DNA of 64,000 nucleotides. Origin: an uncultured Actinomycetes bacterium (GTDB lineage Bacteria > Actinomycetota > Geothermincolia > Fen-727 > JACVIW01). This document shows positions 8,865 through 17,866 of this stretch, one piece after another; the stretch's first letter is position 1; the number at the start of each line of letters is the position of its first letter. The position numbers and the translations under genes are program-made. The stretch is taken from positions 1-64,000 of the forward strand of contig CAKZLU010000002.1 of NCBI GenBank assembly GCA_937127245.1, read 5' to 3'. The notes under the pieces were generated by a model. It saw only the letters and a list, made by a program, of their open reading frames with translations. It ran no database searches and was not told where the DNA came from.

Positions 8865-9716
8865 ATGAACCAAAACAAAAAAGCGCCCAGATCATCAAGC
8901 GGAGAGGGAAATCTCATTGAGACGGTCATCCCGCTTATAGAAGCAAGAAACTTTTTTCTTCAATCTGCCACCTTCCTGCTCAACTGGGGTCTTGTAAACT
9001 CAGCCATCTGGGGTTCTTTTGTTTTGAAAGACGGCAAAAAAATCCTCAGTAAGCTGGGTTATGGGGGGCTTCCTGCGATTATGATAATCGTAGGCTTCTC
9101 ACTTGCCACCATCACGATTATTTCAGGATTTATTGCTTATAAGTTAAGGGCCTGGGCCGTTGCGCTTGCCAGCACCGTTTTCATTGCCGCCGGTTTTGTA
9201 AATCTCTTCTTTTCCGTCAATATCAACAGATGGCTCAAATCATATTCACTTTCGGTTCCTCACTACTGGATATGGCTCGTTGCGATTGTGGGTTCACTGC
9301 AAGGCATATGGGGCATATCTCTTTTAATAAGCCGGAAGAAAATTGTAAAGAAAGATATTCCAGACTCAAAAGAACTCGAGAAAAAAATAAAAGCATTTAT
9401 CGACTCCCCCGGTGACCCAGGTAAGGGAATATTCTCCTTCGCGGTCAGTGTGCCCGGTAAGCGCGTTCACATGTATAAGGCGGTGTTACTTCCGGAAAGA
9501 ATGGTGAGCATAAGAGAGGATCTGGGAAATTTCATCGTTATCGATAGGCACTCCTCCGGGCAGTGGGAATACCTTGGCAGGGACCTGGAGCTCGGGCAAG
9601 TAAGTGGGGGCAGGGAATACGCGATCAAAGCTGTGGATAACCAGGGAAAATTCGTTGACATGTTCGTTGACGAAAGCGCGTTTGCCCATCTTAAGCGTTG
9701 GACAGAAATCCCTTAA
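8865..9716 (+). CDS. Four-helix membrane protein of unknown function
   Basis: I do not recognise this 283-residue protein. Four hydrophobic segments are visible at about 30-52, 68-91, 95-115 and 133-156, followed by a soluble C-terminal region of about 125 residues with several predicted beta strands (for example ERMVSIREDLGNFIVIDR). The ATG follows AGGCGGAATTCCG. It lies between tRNA-Pro and pgsA, with 264 bases before pgsA, so it need not share that transcript. Confidence 0.75.
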   Translation: MNQNKKAPRSSSGEGNLIETVIPLIEARNFFLQSATFLLNWGLVNSAIWGSFVLKDGKKILSKLGYGGLPAIMIIVGFSLATITIISGFIAYKLRAWAVALASTVFIAAGFVNLFFSVNINRWLKSYSLSVPHYWIWLVAIVGSLQGIWGISLLISRKKIVKKDIPDSKELEKKIKAFIDSPGDPGKGIFSFAVSVPGKRVHMYKAVLLPERMVSIREDLGNFIVIDRHSSGQWEYLGRDLELGQVSGGREYAIKAVDNQGKFVDMFVDESAFAHLKRWTEIP

Positions 9717-9980
9717 ACTTCCGTCTCAAAGCTTTGCCCAAGGTTTCAGCCCGCACGATTGCGTGCATTGTTGTCGGTACCAACCGGAAATATCCTCTCG
9801 AAAACGCGACATGGAGTTCAGGACCGCTCTTTACGCCTGAGCGATTTCCGACTTAAAAGAGCATCGAGCGAATCAAACTTAAACCGAGAACTTGACCCTT
9901 ATTATCATTTAGAAAATTCAGCGTTCTGATAAAATTGTCTTCACCTAAATCCCCGTCCGTTCTATTAACCAGGGGGTAAC

Positions 9981-10580
9981 ATGGCAAACTTTATAACGAT
10001 ACTTCGAATAGTGGCAAGCCCCGTTTTCGTCCTTTTTATGATAAGGTCAAATGAGAATCCCGCTTATCGATACTTAGCGTTAGCTGTCTTTATTTTTGGT
10101 TCCCTAACTGATTGGGCTGACGGCTTCATAGCTCGAAAAACTAACACTGTCACCCGCTTCGGAATCGTAGCCGATCCGCTTGCCGACAGAATCTTCATTG
10201 GAACCGCCCTCGTGACACTTTACGCGATGCGCATTCTGCCATTTGTGTTTATGGTTGTGGTGCTGGGAAGAGACCTGATAATGGCACTCGGCTATCCGTT
10301 CATAGGCAAGCTGGACCGGGACACTGTCGCGGTCCATTGGACCGGAAAAGTCGCGACCGCCATACTCTTTGTGGCGCTCACCTGTTTGGTTCTATCGTCC
10401 GCTCCACATGATGGAGCGCGTTTTGGATTTGAGGGCTTCAAGTTTTCCGACGTCCTCGAATGGCAAACATACGGGCTTTGGTTATTCGTTGTGGGTATGT
10501 TCTGGTCTATAGTCTCGGGTATCATTTATGTGTCGAGGACTGTATTTCTCTTGTACAGCGGAACGAGAGGACGTTTTTAG
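9981..10580 (+). CDS. pgsA: CDP-alcohol phosphatidyltransferase (PgsA-like)
   Basis: A 199-residue integral membrane enzyme with the full family signature DG-x2-AR-x8-G-x3-D-x3-D, seen in DWADGFIARKT and GIVADPLADR. It most likely makes phosphatidylglycerol phosphate from CDP-diacylglycerol and glycerol-3-phosphate. Related enzymes use inositol phosphate or other alcohols, so the acceptor is less certain. About five to six hydrophobic segments are visible. The ATG follows CAGGGGGTAAC. A possible extended -10 (TGATAAAAT, 9927-9935) lies upstream without a clear -35. In actinobacteria pgsA usually lies close to thrS and HIT; here about 7 kb separates them. Confidence 0.85.
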   Translation: MANFITILRIVASPVFVLFMIRSNENPAYRYLALAVFIFGSLTDWADGFIARKTNTVTRFGIVADPLADRIFIGTALVTLYAMRILPFVFMVVVLGRDLIMALGYPFIGKLDRDTVAVHWTGKVATAILFVALTCLVLSSAPHDGARFGFEGFKFSDVLEWQTYGLWLFVVGMFWSIVSGIIYVSRTVFLLYSGTRGRF

Positions 10581-10617
10581 CAGTAGCTAAGGCGTTTTGA
10601 AGCTATAGGGGGAGCTG

Positions 10618-13134
10618 TTGGAGCAGAAAAGGGTAAAGGTTCAGACGGTGCTGATGGCAGGGGGGCAGGGCACCAGGCTCAGGCCGCTCACATCCAACCA
10701 GCCGAAGCCGATGGTTCCGGTCGCAAATCGCCCGTTAATGGAGCATATTGTTGAAATTTTGAAAGCCCAGGGTCTTGACCAGATAATAGTCACGTTGCAA
10801 TTTCTCCCAACGGTAATCGCGAATTATTTCGGCGATGGCTCTGGTTGGGGAGTTGAAATGGTTTACGTTACCGAAGAGAGCCCACTGGGCACAGCCGGAA
10901 GCGTTAAGAACGCGAAACCTTTTATCTCGAGCACGTTTCTGGTAGTCAGCGGGGACGCGCTGACTGATATTGATTTTCTAAAAGCGGTTGATTATCACAG
11001 AGAGAAAGGCGCCGCTGTTACGATCGTTCTCAAAGAAGTACCGAATCCGCTCGAATTTGGAATCGTGATAACAGATTCCTCCGGTAGAATAACCAAATTT
11101 CTCGAAAAACCGGGATGGGGGGAGGTGTTCTCCGACACAATCAACACGGGCATCTACATTATAGAGCCCGATATTCTCGACTACATACCTGATGATGGAC
11201 CCTATGACTTCTCGCGAGAACTTTTCCCAAAACTGCTTGCGGACGGATTTCCCATGTACGGATTCGTGTCCGATGGTTACTGGTGCGATATAGGGAACCT
11301 TGAGCAGTACCTCGCGGCTCACAGGGATATACTCGACGGGAAAGTCAAAATCAAAATATCAGGGCATAAACTCGAGAACAATATCTGGGTTGGCGACGGA
11401 ACGGAAATCGACGATTCAGCAATAGTAAAGGGTCCGGTTATTCTTGGTAATCATGTCAAGGTCGAGTCTATGACCAAACTGAGGGAATACTCCGTGATTG
11501 GAAACAATGTTGTAATCAAGAGAGATAACTTTATTCACCGTTCGGTAATAATGGACAATTCTTATATCGGTCCGGCTTGTCACATTAGGGGAACGGTCGT
11601 AGGAAGAAACTGCGACATCAAATCGGGGGTCAGGATTGATGAGGGTGTAGTAATAGGGGAGGACTGCCTGATAGGGGAGAACGCAATCATCAATCAAGGA
11701 GTGCTCATTTTTCCCTTTAAAACGGTGGATGCCCGCGCAACTGTGAACACCAGTATCATTTGGGAATCACGGGGAATGAGGTCCCTATTTGGGAAAAGGG
11801 GCGTTGCGGGGCTAATAAACGTCGATATAACGCCTGAAATGGCGGTTCGTCTCGGTATGGCGTACGGTTCTTCACTTCCTGTGAACTCGCAAGTCGTGAC
11901 AAGCAGGGACGGCACGAGGTCGGCGAGAATTTTGAAAAGGGGGATAATGGCCGGTTTGAACGCGAGCGGCGTCCATATAAGAGATCTCGAGGTAAGCGCG
12001 ATCCCTGTCAATCGTTTCACGATTGATAGCCATTCCGACCAGGGAGGAGTTGACGTAAGGACATCTGACCGAGACCCTCAATGGATCCAGATATCCTTCT
12101 TCGACGAGGAGGGTCGCGATCTTGACATCGGCGCCAAGCGAAATATTGAGAGGATATACAGCAGGAACGAGTTCAGGAGAGCTTTTCTGGATGAGCTTGG
12201 AGAAATATACTACCCCGCTCGGGCAAGAGAAGCATATATTCAAGCCCTCACGGACGCGCTCGACCTTGATTTGATTCAGAAAACTAATTTTAAGGTTGTC
12301 TTCGATTACGGTTACGGCGCGGCATCCCTTATCGTGCCCGGTTTGCTCGGAAAGCTCGGTTGTGAAGTCTTAAGCTTGAACGCTTACACCGATGAAAAGA
12401 GATTGATAACCCAAAGGCCACTACTCAGTGAGTCACTGAAAAGGCTCGGGGATGTGGTCAGAAGCTTTAACGCGGATATAGGACTTCTTTTCGACAACGG
12501 AGCCGAAAGGCTCGCAGTTGTGGATGATACAGGCAGAGCGCTTTTGGGAAGCGAATTTCTTGTGGTTATGGTGGACCTTGTCACAAAGCATTTCCCTAAT
12601 GGCAAGATTGCCGTTCCGGTTAACCAGCCCCGTTGTATCGAAGAGATGTCTAACCAACGGGGCTTTCAGGTAATCCGGAGTAAATTGGACAAGTCCGACT
12701 TGATGCATGTCGCCCGTGAGGACGGTGTTGTTTTCTGCGGCGGGGGAGATGGGGGGGTCATCTTCCCGGAGTTCATGCCGGCTTACGATGCCATATTCCA
12801 TTTTGCGAAGATTCTTGAGATGCTCGCTATGAGAAAACAGAAAATATCAGAACTGGTAGAAGCGCTTCCGGAATTTCATCTAAAGAGACGCGAGGTTATC
12901 ACCTCTTGGGAAAACAAGGGTCATATCATGCGGCATTTGATAGAGCAGCATATGGATGACAGTGTTGACTCAACGGATGGGCTAAAGGTCTTTTTCAGTT
13001 CTGCCAGATGGGTACTTGTGCTTCCGGACGAGGAGGAACCGGTCTTGCACATTTATGCCGAGGGAACTGACGATCAAGATTGCGTTTCTCTCCTCGACGA
13101 GTTTGAGAAAAAAATAAGAAGCGCGATTGAATAG
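10618..13134 (+). CDS. Nucleotidyltransferase-phosphohexomutase fusion with degenerate mutase domain
   Basis: An 838-residue fusion. Residues 1-240 form an NTP-transferase domain (MAGGQGTRLRPLTSNQPKP, with Lys in QPKP), about 250-370 a left-handed beta-helix of hexapeptide repeats, and about 385-838 a phosphoglucomutase/phosphomannomutase fold. The first part should make an NDP-sugar such as GDP-mannose or an NDP-glucose. In the mutase part the phosphoserine loop TASHNP appears as TSDRDP, and the metal loop DGDGDR as DNGAER, so mutase activity is doubtful. Similar fusions are known to me from Firmicutes and other deep lineages. The start is TTG behind AGGGGGAG. A separate mutase gene follows. 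Confidence 0.85.
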   Translation: MEQKRVKVQTVLMAGGQGTRLRPLTSNQPKPMVPVANRPLMEHIVEILKAQGLDQIIVTLQFLPTVIANYFGDGSGWGVEMVYVTEESPLGTAGSVKNAKPFISSTFLVVSGDALTDIDFLKAVDYHREKGAAVTIVLKEVPNPLEFGIVITDSSGRITKFLEKPGWGEVFSDTINTGIYIIEPDILDYIPDDGPYDFSRELFPKLLADGFPMYGFVSDGYWCDIGNLEQYLAAHRDILDGKVKIKISGHKLENNIWVGDGTEIDDSAIVKGPVILGNHVKVESMTKLREYSVIGNNVVIKRDNFIHRSVIMDNSYIGPACHIRGTVVGRNCDIKSGVRIDEGVVIGEDCLIGENAIINQGVLIFPFKTVDARATVNTSIIWESRGMRSLFGKRGVAGLINVDITPEMAVRLGMAYGSSLPVNSQVVTSRDGTRSARILKRGIMAGLNASGVHIRDLEVSAIPVNRFTIDSHSDQGGVDVRTSDRDPQWIQISFFDEEGRDLDIGAKRNIERIYSRNEFRRAFLDELGEIYYPARAREAYIQALTDALDLDLIQKTNFKVVFDYGYGAASLIVPGLLGKLGCEVLSLNAYTDEKRLITQRPLLSESLKRLGDVVRSFNADIGLLFDNGAERLAVVDDTGRALLGSEFLVVMVDLVTKHFPNGKIAVPVNQPRCIEEMSNQRGFQVIRSKLDKSDLMHVAREDGVVFCGGGDGGVIFPEFMPAYDAIFHFAKILEMLAMRKQKISELVEALPEFHLKRREVITSWENKGHIMRHLIEQHMDDSVDSTDGLKVFFSSARWVLVLPDEEEPVLHIYAEGTDDQDCVSLLDEFEKKIRSAIE

Positions 13135-13203
13135 GCTTAAACGCCGAGCCGAACGAGTCAAAAAAGCGGTGCCTTATCACTTTTGAGCTTGGGAGTGGTG
13201 AAA

Positions 13204-14622
13204 TTGGGCGATGAAATTACCTTCGGTCACAACGGCTGGATTGCCAGAACTGGTGAGGATTTCAACGAGAAAAATGCGACGCTTATAACTCAAGCCATCT
13301 GCAACTATTTGTACGAGAAAGAACTTGCCCAGAAGGGGTGTGTCATTGGTTACGACACTCGAAGCGAATCGGAAAGGATGGCGAACCTGGTTGCTGAAAT
13401 TCTGCAAAGGAACGGCATTTCTGCAATGAGAATGGAAACGTTCTGCCCCACGCCGCAGACCGCTTTCGCCGTCAAGAAATTCGGCGCGGGCGGTGCCATA
13501 ATGGTGACCGGTTGCAGCAACCCTCCCGAGTATAACGGCATCGTTTTCATTCCCGAATACGCGGGAACAGCCTCGGTTGAGATAACAGAAGACATCGATT
13601 GGGAAATAGGGAAGACACTCGACACCGGAAAAACAGAACCACCGCCCGACAGGACCATCAGTCCTCTGAGAAAGATTGATGTCTCAAATGATTACATTCG
13701 TCATCTTTTGGGGCTTGTGGAGAGGTCTGTAATTGAGCGCTCTCGAGTGCGTGTGTTGTTCGACCCAATGTTCGGGGCAAGTCAAAATATTTTCATGCGC
13801 GCCTTATACCATATGGACTCAATCGTAGTTCCCCTGCATTCTTATCTTGACCCAGATTTTTCCGGTCTTTCACCCGAGCCGATTGAGATAAACCTCGCGG
13901 AATGCAAAAAAGCCGTCATAGACAATAAGGTTGAGCTCGGCGTTGCCCTTGACGGGGATGGCGATAAATACGGCTTGATAGACTCCGCGGGTATTTTTCT
14001 TGGTCCAACGCAAACAACAATCCTCACTCTATGGTACATGCTCACGTACAAACCTTACGGCGGCGCGGTGGCAAGAACTATGGCAAACTCGCACATTCTT
14101 GATTCAATTGCCGAGCACAACGGGTGCAGAGTGATAGAGACGGCCCCTGGTTTTAACAGCATCGCAGAGATAATGACGAAAAAGATGATAATAATCGGAT
14201 GCGATGAAGAAGGTGGAATAAGCATCGGTGAGCACATTCCGCACCGGGATGGAGTGTTATGCGGTCTGTTGAGCGTAGAGATTGCGGCTCGATTCAAGAA
14301 ACCCCTATCCGAATTGGTGGGAAACATTTACAGGGAGTTCGGCGAATGTTACACCGACAGCATAGAGGTTTCTATACCGAAGGATGAAATCGAAGACCTC
14401 ATTGAAACTCTTCAGAAATCTCCTCCGAGAAAAATCGGCGACGAAACGGTCACGAGGGTAGATATGAGGGTGGGAATTAAGATAGTTACGGAAGACGACA
14501 CGTGGATTTTCGTTCACCCCTTGTACAACCAGTCTGAATTGAGGCTGCACTTTGAGGGTAGAAGCAGGAAATCTTTTGAAAAAGCTCGCGCTCAGGCTCT
14601 GAAAATTGTGAGGGAACGTTAG
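13204..14622 (+). CDS. Phosphohexomutase with atypical catalytic loop
   Basis: An alpha-D-phosphohexomutase (phosphoglucomutase/phosphomannomutase) of about 472 residues. The opening ITFGHNGWIARTGEDF, metal loop DGDGDKYGLID and sugar loop DEEGGISIGEHIPHRDG are all present, and a C-terminal phosphate-binding domain is plausible. The loop that normally reads TASHNPPEYNG reads TGCSNPPEYNG: the usual phosphoserine position is Cys, with Ser one residue later. I chose TTG at 13204 because GGGAG lies eight bases before it; upstream in-frame starts at 13183 (TTG), 13195 and 13198 (GTG) are possible. It should supply sugar-1-phosphate to the preceding nucleotidyltransferase. Confidence 0.85.
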   Translation: MGDEITFGHNGWIARTGEDFNEKNATLITQAICNYLYEKELAQKGCVIGYDTRSESERMANLVAEILQRNGISAMRMETFCPTPQTAFAVKKFGAGGAIMVTGCSNPPEYNGIVFIPEYAGTASVEITEDIDWEIGKTLDTGKTEPPPDRTISPLRKIDVSNDYIRHLLGLVERSVIERSRVRVLFDPMFGASQNIFMRALYHMDSIVVPLHSYLDPDFSGLSPEPIEINLAECKKAVIDNKVELGVALDGDGDKYGLIDSAGIFLGPTQTTILTLWYMLTYKPYGGAVARTMANSHILDSIAEHNGCRVIETAPGFNSIAEIMTKKMIIIGCDEEGGISIGEHIPHRDGVLCGLLSVEIAARFKKPLSELVGNIYREFGECYTDSIEVSIPKDEIEDLIETLQKSPPRKIGDETVTRVDMRVGIKIVTEDDTWIFVHPLYNQSELRLHFEGRSRKSFEKARAQALKIVRER

Positions 14623-14656
14623 TGCCAGGCGTTCATTAGATGGAAAGGAGCAAAAA

Positions 14657-15493
14657 TTGGAAAATATTAAAATATGCTGCATCGTCCCGCACGCGCCTAT
14701 ACTCGTTCTAGAAGTGGGTGGATCCCAGATAGAGCGAGTTCGCGCAACATCAGAATCGCTTTCCCTCTTGTCTCGGGAAATAAGGCAGTTGTCCCCAGAA
14801 ACCCTGGTCGTTGTTTCGCCGCCGCACCTGAGGTTAATTTCAAGAGAGGGATTTCCGGTCAAAGCGGGAAAGAGGGTTTACGGTTCGCTTGCTCGGTTTG
14901 GGGCTCCGGGCGCGATCGTGGATGCGGCCACTGACACTGAGCTCATCGCTTTGATAGAGGAACACGCGAGCACAAGAAATATAAGAATAGTTCGTGATTT
15001 TAGCGACAGAGAAGACGACTGGGGATTGATAGTTCCTCTATGTTTAATAGCCCCCCCGTCATACCGCGTGGTTTCAATTTCCATTTCCCCCTACCTCTCT
15101 TTGCGGGAACATTACGAGCTCGGAATAGCAATAAGGAACGCCGTGGAGGAGAGTTCAAAACCTTGCGTGTTCATAAGCTCTGGCGACATGTCACACCGCC
15201 TGACGCCTGACGCACCGTCGGGATATCACCCAAGAGGCAAGGAATTCGACGAACTGCTCGTAAATATCGTGAGATCGGGAAACCTGAGCAAGATATTCGA
15301 CATTGATCCATCCCTGAGCGATGACGCGGGAGAAGATTGCCTGTGGAGCATTTCGGTTCTCGCCGGTATCTGCGAAAATCAAGATTACGACACATCGCTT
15401 CTCTCATACGAGGGATCTTTCGGGGTCGGATACATGGTGGCGAGAATTTCGTTCAGAAATTCCACGCAAAACCACAGAGTGCGATTTAATTAG
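14657..15493 (+). CDS. LigB-type class III extradiol dioxygenase family protein (AmmeMemoRadiSam B-like)
   Basis: A 278-residue protein of the LigB/Memo superfamily. Family features are VPHAPILVLEVGG at the N-terminus, VVVSPPH, and SSGDMSHRLTPDAPSGYHPRG with the His residues expected near the metal site. Members include ring-cleaving dioxygenases and the Memo-like protein B of the AmmeMemoRadiSam set; the true reaction is unknown. The start is TTG behind GAAAGGAGC. An AMMECR1 gene follows 12 bases later, and fusions of these two domains are known to me, so they probably act together. The radical SAM partner is not in the window. Confidence 0.8.
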   Translation: MENIKICCIVPHAPILVLEVGGSQIERVRATSESLSLLSREIRQLSPETLVVVSPPHLRLISREGFPVKAGKRVYGSLARFGAPGAIVDAATDTELIALIEEHASTRNIRIVRDFSDREDDWGLIVPLCLIAPPSYRVVSISISPYLSLREHYELGIAIRNAVEESSKPCVFISSGDMSHRLTPDAPSGYHPRGKEFDELLVNIVRSGNLSKIFDIDPSLSDDAGEDCLWSISVLAGICENQDYDTSLLSYEGSFGVGYMVARISFRNSTQNHRVRFN

Positions 15494-15505
15494 AAGGTGA
15501 TCGGA

Positions 15506-16039
15506 GTGGTTGAGGAAATCAAAGGAGACAACCCGTATGTGGCTTTTGCAAGAAATGTGATCGAGAGATATGTCAAAGACGGAGAGCTGCCGGATTTGAG
15601 CGAAGCTCCCGAACTGCTCAAGAGGGAACGCGCAGGCGTTTTTGTCTCGCTAAAAAAGCACGGGGATTTGCGAGGATGCATCGGAACTATTGAGCCAGTC
15701 TACGAGAACGTGGCGGAAGAAATCAGGAGAAACGCGGCTAGCAGCGCTACGAGAGATCCGAGATTCCTGCCGGTCACAGCAGATGAACTGCCTGACATAA
15801 CCATTTCCGTGGACGTTCTCGAAGAGCCCGAAGATATAGACGGCATAGAACAGCTCGACCCAAAGGACTACGGCGTAATAGTTTCCTCGGGAGCCAAAGT
15901 CGGCGTGCTTCTTCCGGATATCGAGGGAGTTGACACTCCTCAAGAGCAAGTGCGCATAGCAATATTGAAAGCTAATATCCGTCCCGGCGAGCCCGTACGG
16001 CTCAAGCGATTTCGGGTGAGAAGATACAGGCAGTCTTGA
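15506..16039 (+). CDS. AMMECR1-domain protein (AmmeMemoRadiSam system protein A)
   Basis: About 177 residues covering one AMMECR1 domain, with the signature KKHGDLRGCIGTI and the later SSGAKVGVLLPDIEGVDTPQEQ. The family is conserved from archaea to humans and has no settled biochemical role. GTG at 15506 has AGAAGGTGA seven bases upstream and is preferred over GTG at 15497, which would sit on its own ribosome-binding site. It is paired with the LigB-like gene before it and followed by miaA four bases after its stop. Confidence 0.88.
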   Translation: MVEEIKGDNPYVAFARNVIERYVKDGELPDLSEAPELLKRERAGVFVSLKKHGDLRGCIGTIEPVYENVAEEIRRNAASSATRDPRFLPVTADELPDITISVDVLEEPEDIDGIEQLDPKDYGVIVSSGAKVGVLLPDIEGVDTPQEQVRIAILKANIRPGEPVRLKRFRVRRYRQS

Positions 16040-16043
16040 GACA

Positions 16044-17027
16044 ATGACAGCAAACATTCCCAGAGGGGCTGCCCTTCTTGCCATAGTCGGACCAACAGCC
16101 GTTGGAAAGAGCAAGATAGCTCTGATCGTCTCAAGCCAAATCCCTGTTGAGATTATCTCGGTCGATTCCATGCAGGTTTACCTCGGAATGGATATAGGAA
16201 CCGGAAAACCCACTTCCCAGGAGCTCGAGGCCGTTGCCCACCATATGGTTGATATTGTTTATCCAACAGAAGAATTCTCGGTCGCCGTTTACAAACGTAT
16301 GGCTGATGAAGCGATAACGAGAATCATCGAAAGAGGCAACTTCCCTCTTCTCGTGGGTGGGTCGGGACTGTACTTCAGGGCGGTGGTAGATGACCTGTCA
16401 TTCCCCTCGTCGGGAGGATGCGGTTCCTCGCTAAGAAAATATCTGGAATCGCTATCAAACGAGGAACTCTCAGAGATGATTTCTGAGTGTGACCCCGTAT
16501 CCGCAGAAAACATCCCAACCTCCAACAAAAGGAGAATGGTGCGCGCCCTGGAAGTTGCACTCGGATCAAACCGCACGGTCTCGGAAAGACAGATTTCGTG
16601 GACCAAATACCAATCCCCGTACAACCTTGTTGCAGCGGGGATCGAGATGGAAAGAAAATTCTTGTATGAACTAATCGACAGAAGAGTGGATACGATGATA
16701 GAAAAGGGGATTGTCGAGGAAACACGCGCTCTAATCGAGAGCGGTTTGAAGCCCGGTACGACAGCGGGCGAGGCCCTCGGCTACCGCGAACTTACCGCTT
16801 ATCTTAAGGGGGAAGTGTCTTTAGAACAAGCGGTAGCCGAGATCAAGAAGAAGACAAGAAGATTTGCAAAAAGACAGCTCACGTGGTTTAAGAGAGACCC
16901 GAGGATTGTATGGTTTTCTGTTGCGGTGAAGACCGGAATGTCGGAAGAAGAATTGAAGAAAGCGATCGAGATTACCGCCTCAGAAGTCATAGAATACTTT
17001 AGAGGCAGGCTGGATAATATAAAATAA
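16044..17027 (+). CDS. miaA: tRNA dimethylallyltransferase
   Basis: A 327-residue enzyme that adds the isopentenyl group to A37 of tRNAs reading U-starting codons. Motifs are the P-loop GPTAVGKSK (about 16-24), DSMQVYLGMDIGTGKP, HHMVDIV and GGSGLY, and the C-terminal FAKRQLTWFKRD that binds tRNA. The i6A product is the substrate of MiaB, also encoded here (44324-45676). In many genomes miaA is followed by dapF and hflX, as here. Confidence 0.97.
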   Translation: MTANIPRGAALLAIVGPTAVGKSKIALIVSSQIPVEIISVDSMQVYLGMDIGTGKPTSQELEAVAHHMVDIVYPTEEFSVAVYKRMADEAITRIIERGNFPLLVGGSGLYFRAVVDDLSFPSSGGCGSSLRKYLESLSNEELSEMISECDPVSAENIPTSNKRRMVRALEVALGSNRTVSERQISWTKYQSPYNLVAAGIEMERKFLYELIDRRVDTMIEKGIVEETRALIESGLKPGTTAGEALGYRELTAYLKGEVSLEQAVAEIKKKTRRFAKRQLTWFKRDPRIVWFSVAVKTGMSEEELKKAIEITASEVIEYFRGRLDNIK

Positions 17028-17032
17028 AGGTG

Positions 17033-17866
17033 ATGGAATTTTCCAAATTTGAAGCAACAGCGAACGACTTCATAATTCTTGACGGCACTGAAAAGCCCGT
17101 TAGCCTCGAGAGATCCGCGGTTGTTGCTCTGTGCGAAAGGCGCAGAGGAATAGGCGCCGACGGAATCATCCTGCTTCTCCCCTCGGACAAAGCTCACTTC
17201 CGAATGCGAATATTCAACTCTGACGGTTCAGAGGCGGAGATGTGCGGCAATGGAATCAGAGCGCTCTGTCTTTTCGCGATGGAGAAAGGATTATCCAGCG
17301 AAAACGCATTTCTTGTCGAGACGCTTGCGGGAATAAAGCGTGTCGAATACCGCGGGCGTAAGGGCAACGAGCATTTTTTCAGAGTGGATATGGGAGTCCC
17401 GAAACTCAAACGAGGTGATATCCCGGTGGCCGGGGATCCTGACAGGCAGGCAAACCCAGTCGATATACCCCTTGAGAATGGATCTGAAATAAGGGCAATC
17501 TGCGTCTCTGTGGGTAACCCACACTGCGTGGTTTTTGTGGATGACGTCGACTCGTTCCCGGTTGGCGAAATCGGATTTGAACTGGAGAATCACCCGCTTT
17601 TCCCCAACCGGACGAACGTCGAGTTTGTTCAAGTTACGAAAGATGAAGAAATCAAAGTGAGAGTATGGGAGAGGGGCGTCGGCAAGACAATGTCGTGCGG
17701 TACGGGCGCATGCGCTGCTCTGGTAGCTGCAAACCTTAAGGGCGTATGCAAGCCCCGAGCAATGGTAAACCTTCCCGGGGGAATCTTGGAGGTTGAATGG
17801 TTAAAAGAGGTGTACATGACGGGTCCGGCGCGACACGTTTTTGACGGAGTAGTAAGGGAGTGGTGA
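17033..17866 (+). CDS. dapF: Diaminopimelate epimerase
   Basis: A 277-residue epimerase that converts LL-diaminopimelate to the meso form for lysine and peptidoglycan. Both catalytic cysteines are visible: MCGNGIRALC in the N-terminal half and MSCGTGACAALVA in the C-terminal half. ATG at 17033 is preferred; the GTG directly before it (17030) is an alternative, and AAAGG lies just upstream. It starts five bases after miaA and its stop abuts the dapL start, so the pathway pair is translationally close. Confidence 0.96.
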   Translation: MEFSKFEATANDFIILDGTEKPVSLERSAVVALCERRRGIGADGIILLLPSDKAHFRMRIFNSDGSEAEMCGNGIRALCLFAMEKGLSSENAFLVETLAGIKRVEYRGRKGNEHFFRVDMGVPKLKRGDIPVAGDPDRQANPVDIPLENGSEIRAICVSVGNPHCVVFVDDVDSFPVGEIGFELENHPLFPNRTNVEFVQVTKDEEIKVRVWERGVGKTMSCGTGACAALVAANLKGVCKPRAMVNLPGGILEVEWLKEVYMTGPARHVFDGVVREW

